Positions 5,351 through 7,230 of a DNA stretch of 7,230 nt are shown here, in pieces; the stretch's first letter is position 1, and each line of letters starts with the position of its first letter. The stretch covers positions 1 through 7,230 of the forward strand of contig VXPR01000585.1 of NCBI GenBank assembly GCA_009839405.1, in the 5' to 3' direction. The notes beneath the pieces were generated by a model. It was not told the DNA's origin, searched no databases, and saw nothing but the letters and a program-made list of their open reading frames with translations. Source of the stretch: Gammaproteobacteria bacterium. Lineage in GTDB: Bacteria; Pseudomonadota; Gammaproteobacteria; Pseudomonadales; Azotimanducaceae. A program made the position numbers and the translations under genes.

Positions 5351-6426
5351 TGGCCGGCATGAGGCGGCACGGTCGGCCAAGCCTCCCTGGAGGGGGGCAC
5401 CTACCCTCCAGCGCCCGTCACGCAAGGTTCGGGCACACGGCACGACAGTCGTGTGCGGTCTGCGCTCTGGTCATGCTGCTTGCTTCATCCGCATTCGGTG
5501 CCAAAGGCGGCTCCGGTGAGCCTGTCAGCCATGTCGTGGTCGGCGGCACGGACACGCTTTGGAGCATCGCCACAGAGGTGCGCCGCGAAGATGTGTCGAT
5601 CGAAGAGACGATGCTCGCGATTGTCCGCGCCAATCCAGACGCCTTCACCGACGGGGACCCAAGCCAGCTGCGAGCCGGAGCGCGACTGGCATTGCCTTGG
5701 GTTGACATACCGGTGGACGGGGAACAGGACAGCATTGCACCGCCGGTTCCTGCCGCCGTCGTGCCCCCGAACATGGCTGCGACGGACAACGAGGCTGCCA
5801 CCGCGCGCCCGGGCGCCGATGCGGCCGCGACGATTGAGCGCTTGACGACTGAGATCGATGCACTGCGAGCGGAAGTTGCGCGTGGTGTAGAGGCACATAC
5901 TCGCGTGGCGAGTGAGCGCGACCGCCTTCTTGAAGAGAACACCTCGCTCAGGGCGCAGGAGAGGCCGGACGTGGCGGAGCCTTCTCGCCCCCAGCTAGGG
6001 CAAGCGGCCGCCGGTCGTCCTGCCCGGCCACCCGTTTTGCTGCCTGCCGTTGCCCTCCTGCTCGGCCTTCTGCTTGGGGTCGGTGGCAGTGTCGGCTGGC
6101 AGCGCTGGCAGCGACGTGCGGTGCCCAAAGCGCCGTCAGAACCCCCAACATCCCCGATGGATCGGCTGGCAAGTCGCGTGCGAACCGTGGCCGCTCCTGC
6201 GGCCGTCGCCTCGAGCCCCACGACGCCGGCAGCGTCGGCACCTGACGACCTCGATGCCGCCATTGAGACCGTGGAAGGCGATCCCGTGGACGTGAAGCTG
6301 GAACTGGCACGCGCATACATCGACATCGGCGACGCCGACAGCGCCAACGAGGTGCTGAAGGAAATCTCGGCGCAAGGCAACCCCGAGCAACGCGCCGCCG
6401 CGGCGGAACTGCTGCAGCGCCTGTGA
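5350..6426 (+). CDS. fimV: FimV/HubP-like LysM membrane protein, short form
   Basis: This is a 358-residue bitopic membrane protein of the FimV/HubP type, polar scaffolds linked to type IV pili and cell-pole organisation. In order: an unusually long basic N-terminus (1-33), a hydrophobic signal segment (34-50, likely cleaved near AFG-A), a LysM-like domain (about 61-116) with the family pattern GGTDTLWSIA, MLAIVRANPDAF and L-AGARLALP, a Pro/Ala linker, a coiled coil (about 158-203, ATIERLTTEIDALRAEV onward), a transmembrane helix (about 227-250), an Ala/Pro-rich stretch, and a C-terminal FimV domain (299-358: VKLELARAYIDIGDADSANEVLKEI). The N-terminal domain that precedes LysM in classical FimV is absent, and the protein is far shorter than the roughly 900 residues of Pseudomonas FimV. 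ATG 5350 overlaps the asd stop (TGATG) with AAGAG eight bases before it; ATG 5359 is an alternative. The position between asd and truA is the expected fimV locus. Confidence 0.85.
   Translation: MAGMRRHGRPSLPGGGHLPSSARHARFGHTARQSCAVCALVMLLASSAFGAKGGSGEPVSHVVVGGTDTLWSIATEVRREDVSIEETMLAIVRANPDAFTDGDPSQLRAGARLALPWVDIPVDGEQDSIAPPVPAAVVPPNMAATDNEAATARPGADAAATIERLTTEIDALRAEVARGVEAHTRVASERDRLLEENTSLRAQERPDVAEPSRPQLGQAAAGRPARPPVLLPAVALLLGLLLGVGGSVGWQRWQRRAVPKAPSEPPTSPMDRLASRVRTVAAPAAVASSPTTPAASAPDDLDAAIETVEGDPVDVKLELARAYIDIGDADSANEVLKEISAQGNPEQRAAAAELLQRL
5387..5411 (+). repeat. 8-bp hairpin at the start of the fimV-like gene
   Basis: CTGGAGGG (5387-5394) pairs perfectly with CCCTCCAG (5404-5411) across a nine-base loop. 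It lies 37 bases after the asd stop, inside the long N-terminal region of the fimV-like gene if translation starts at 5350. No T-run follows, so it is not a clear terminator. It could reduce expression of downstream genes relative to asd. Confidence 0.45.
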
Positions 6427-7230
6427 ACGGGCCGGGCGAAGCCGCCACCGCGGTGGAGCCTCCGCCGAACACGAACTCGGTTGTGTTCGGCGTTGAATAC
6501 GACGGTCGCTGCTTCCACGGGATGCAGTCGCAAGCCGGCGTGGTCACGGTGCAGGACGCGCTCGAACAGGCGATTGCCCGCGTCGGCAACCAAACCCCAA
6601 GCGCGGCAAGAATCGTCGCGGCTGGTCGCACAGATGCTGGCGTTCATGCGACGCAACAGGTCGTGAGCTTCACCGCAAACGCAGTGCGCACCGAGGACGC
6701 CTGGCGCATGGGCGTCACCAGCCTGACTCCCGACGGCTTGGGCGTTGTCTGGTGCCGGACGTTGCCGGCGGGCTTCAGCGCCCGCTTTGACGCCCGATGG
6801 AGACGCTACGTTTACGTCATCCAGGACGGCTCGACGCGCCCGGTCATCAGCCGCGGCCTCTGCACCTGGGTGCAACAGTCGCTCGACGAAACCGCCATGC
6901 AGCAGGCCGCCCTGCCGCTGATCGGCGAGCACGACTTCTCCGCCTTCCGCGCCGCCGCCTGCCAATCGCGCTCGCCCTGGCGCTGCATCCACCACCTGCG
7001 CGTGCGCCGTATCGGCAGCTTCGTCGCCATCGACATCCAGGCCAACGCCTTCGTCCTGCGCATGGTGCGCAACATCGTGGGGGCGTTGCTCGCCGTCGGC
7101 CGCAGCGCCCTCCCACAAGGCGCCCCCGCCGAACTCTTGGCCGGCCGAGACCGCCGCCGGGCGCCACCCACCGCACCTGCCCAGGGCCTCTACCTGATCG
7201 ACGTCGGCTACCCAACCATCCCCACACGCC
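6423..7230 (+). CDS. truA: tRNA pseudouridine(38-40) synthase, 3' end cut by window
   Basis: TruA converts uridines 38, 39 and 40 of the tRNA anticodon arm to pseudouridine. From GTG 6423 the frame is open for 269 codons to the window edge without a stop, close to the full family length of about 270. The catalytic aspartate is Asp71 in AAGRTDAGVHA. Other family blocks are GVEYDGRCFHG (23-33), FSARFDARWRRYVYVI, GEHDFSAFRAAACQSRSPWR, ANAFVLRMVRNIVGALLAVG and the terminal GLYLIDVGYP, so only a short tail can be missing. I chose GTG 6423 because it overlaps the fimV-like stop (GTGA) and gives an N-terminal length like that of E. coli TruA; GTG 6453 and GTG 6483 are alternatives, and none has a strong Shine-Dalgarno. 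The usual FHGWQ is FHGMQ here. In related genomes trpF commonly follows, but it is outside this window. Confidence 0.95.
   Translation, partial: MNGPGEAATAVEPPPNTNSVVFGVEYDGRCFHGMQSQAGVVTVQDALEQAIARVGNQTPSAARIVAAGRTDAGVHATQQVVSFTANAVRTEDAWRMGVTSLTPDGLGVVWCRTLPAGFSARFDARWRRYVYVIQDGSTRPVISRGLCTWVQQSLDETAMQQAALPLIGEHDFSAFRAAACQSRSPWRCIHHLRVRRIGSFVAIDIQANAFVLRMVRNIVGALLAVGRSALPQGAPAELLAGRDRRRAPPTAPAQGLYLIDVGYPTIPTR

Noticed and set aside
4148..5443. Minus-strand open frame (431 codons) rich in His, Val and Gly opposite asd
   Set aside because: It mirrors the strongly conserved asd coding frame and has no ribosome site or recognisable domain.
5418..7118. Long minus-strand open frame (566 codons) opposite the fimV-like gene and truA
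   Set aside because: It is a GC-driven shadow: the + strand carries recognisable FimV and TruA domains, while the antisense translation is low-complexity Ala/Arg/Ser-rich sequence with no known family.

Overview
The window is GC-rich bacterial DNA. It carries a compact block of core genes on the + strand in the order leuC, leuD, leuB, asd, a FimV/HubP-like gene, truA. This order is a known gammaproteobacterial arrangement (seen in Pseudomonas and Xanthomonas relatives), so the source is most likely a gammaproteobacterium. The sequence alone does not give the genus.

Layout: positions 1-261 hold no gene that I can support. They are packed with hairpins, including a 103-base element (85-187) with perfect 27-base inverted arms that are each self-complementary. 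A small cupin gene (262-765) runs leftward on the minus strand and ends beside this element. A 147-base divergent gap (766-912) separates it from leuC. leuC (913-2328) and leuD (2328-2969) encode the two subunits of isopropylmalate isomerase and are joined by a TGATG stop/start overlap. A 273-base gap follows (2970-3242). It contains an imperfect hairpin that resembles half of the left-hand repeat, and a good candidate sigma-70 promoter for leuB. From 3243 onward leuB, asd and the fimV-like gene overlap by one base at each junction (TGATG), and the fimV-like gene overlaps truA by GTGA. truA runs off the right edge with its conserved C-terminal motif already present.

Function: LeuCD and LeuB carry out the second and third steps of the leucine-specific pathway. 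Asd makes aspartate semialdehyde for lysine/diaminopimelate, threonine and methionine. The FimV/HubP-like protein is an inner-membrane, peptidoglycan-contacting scaffold, and TruA modifies tRNA anticodon arms. Because leuB-asd-fimV-truA have no gaps, they are probably co-transcribed and translationally coupled from the leuB promoter, with leuCD as a separate or upstream unit.

Most of the window is ordinary core genome. The points worth a second look are the symmetric multi-hairpin repeat at the left edge and its degenerate relative before leuB, and the shortened fimV-like gene, which lacks the large N-terminal domain of classical FimV. I see no evidence of a new defence or mobile system with its own proteins.
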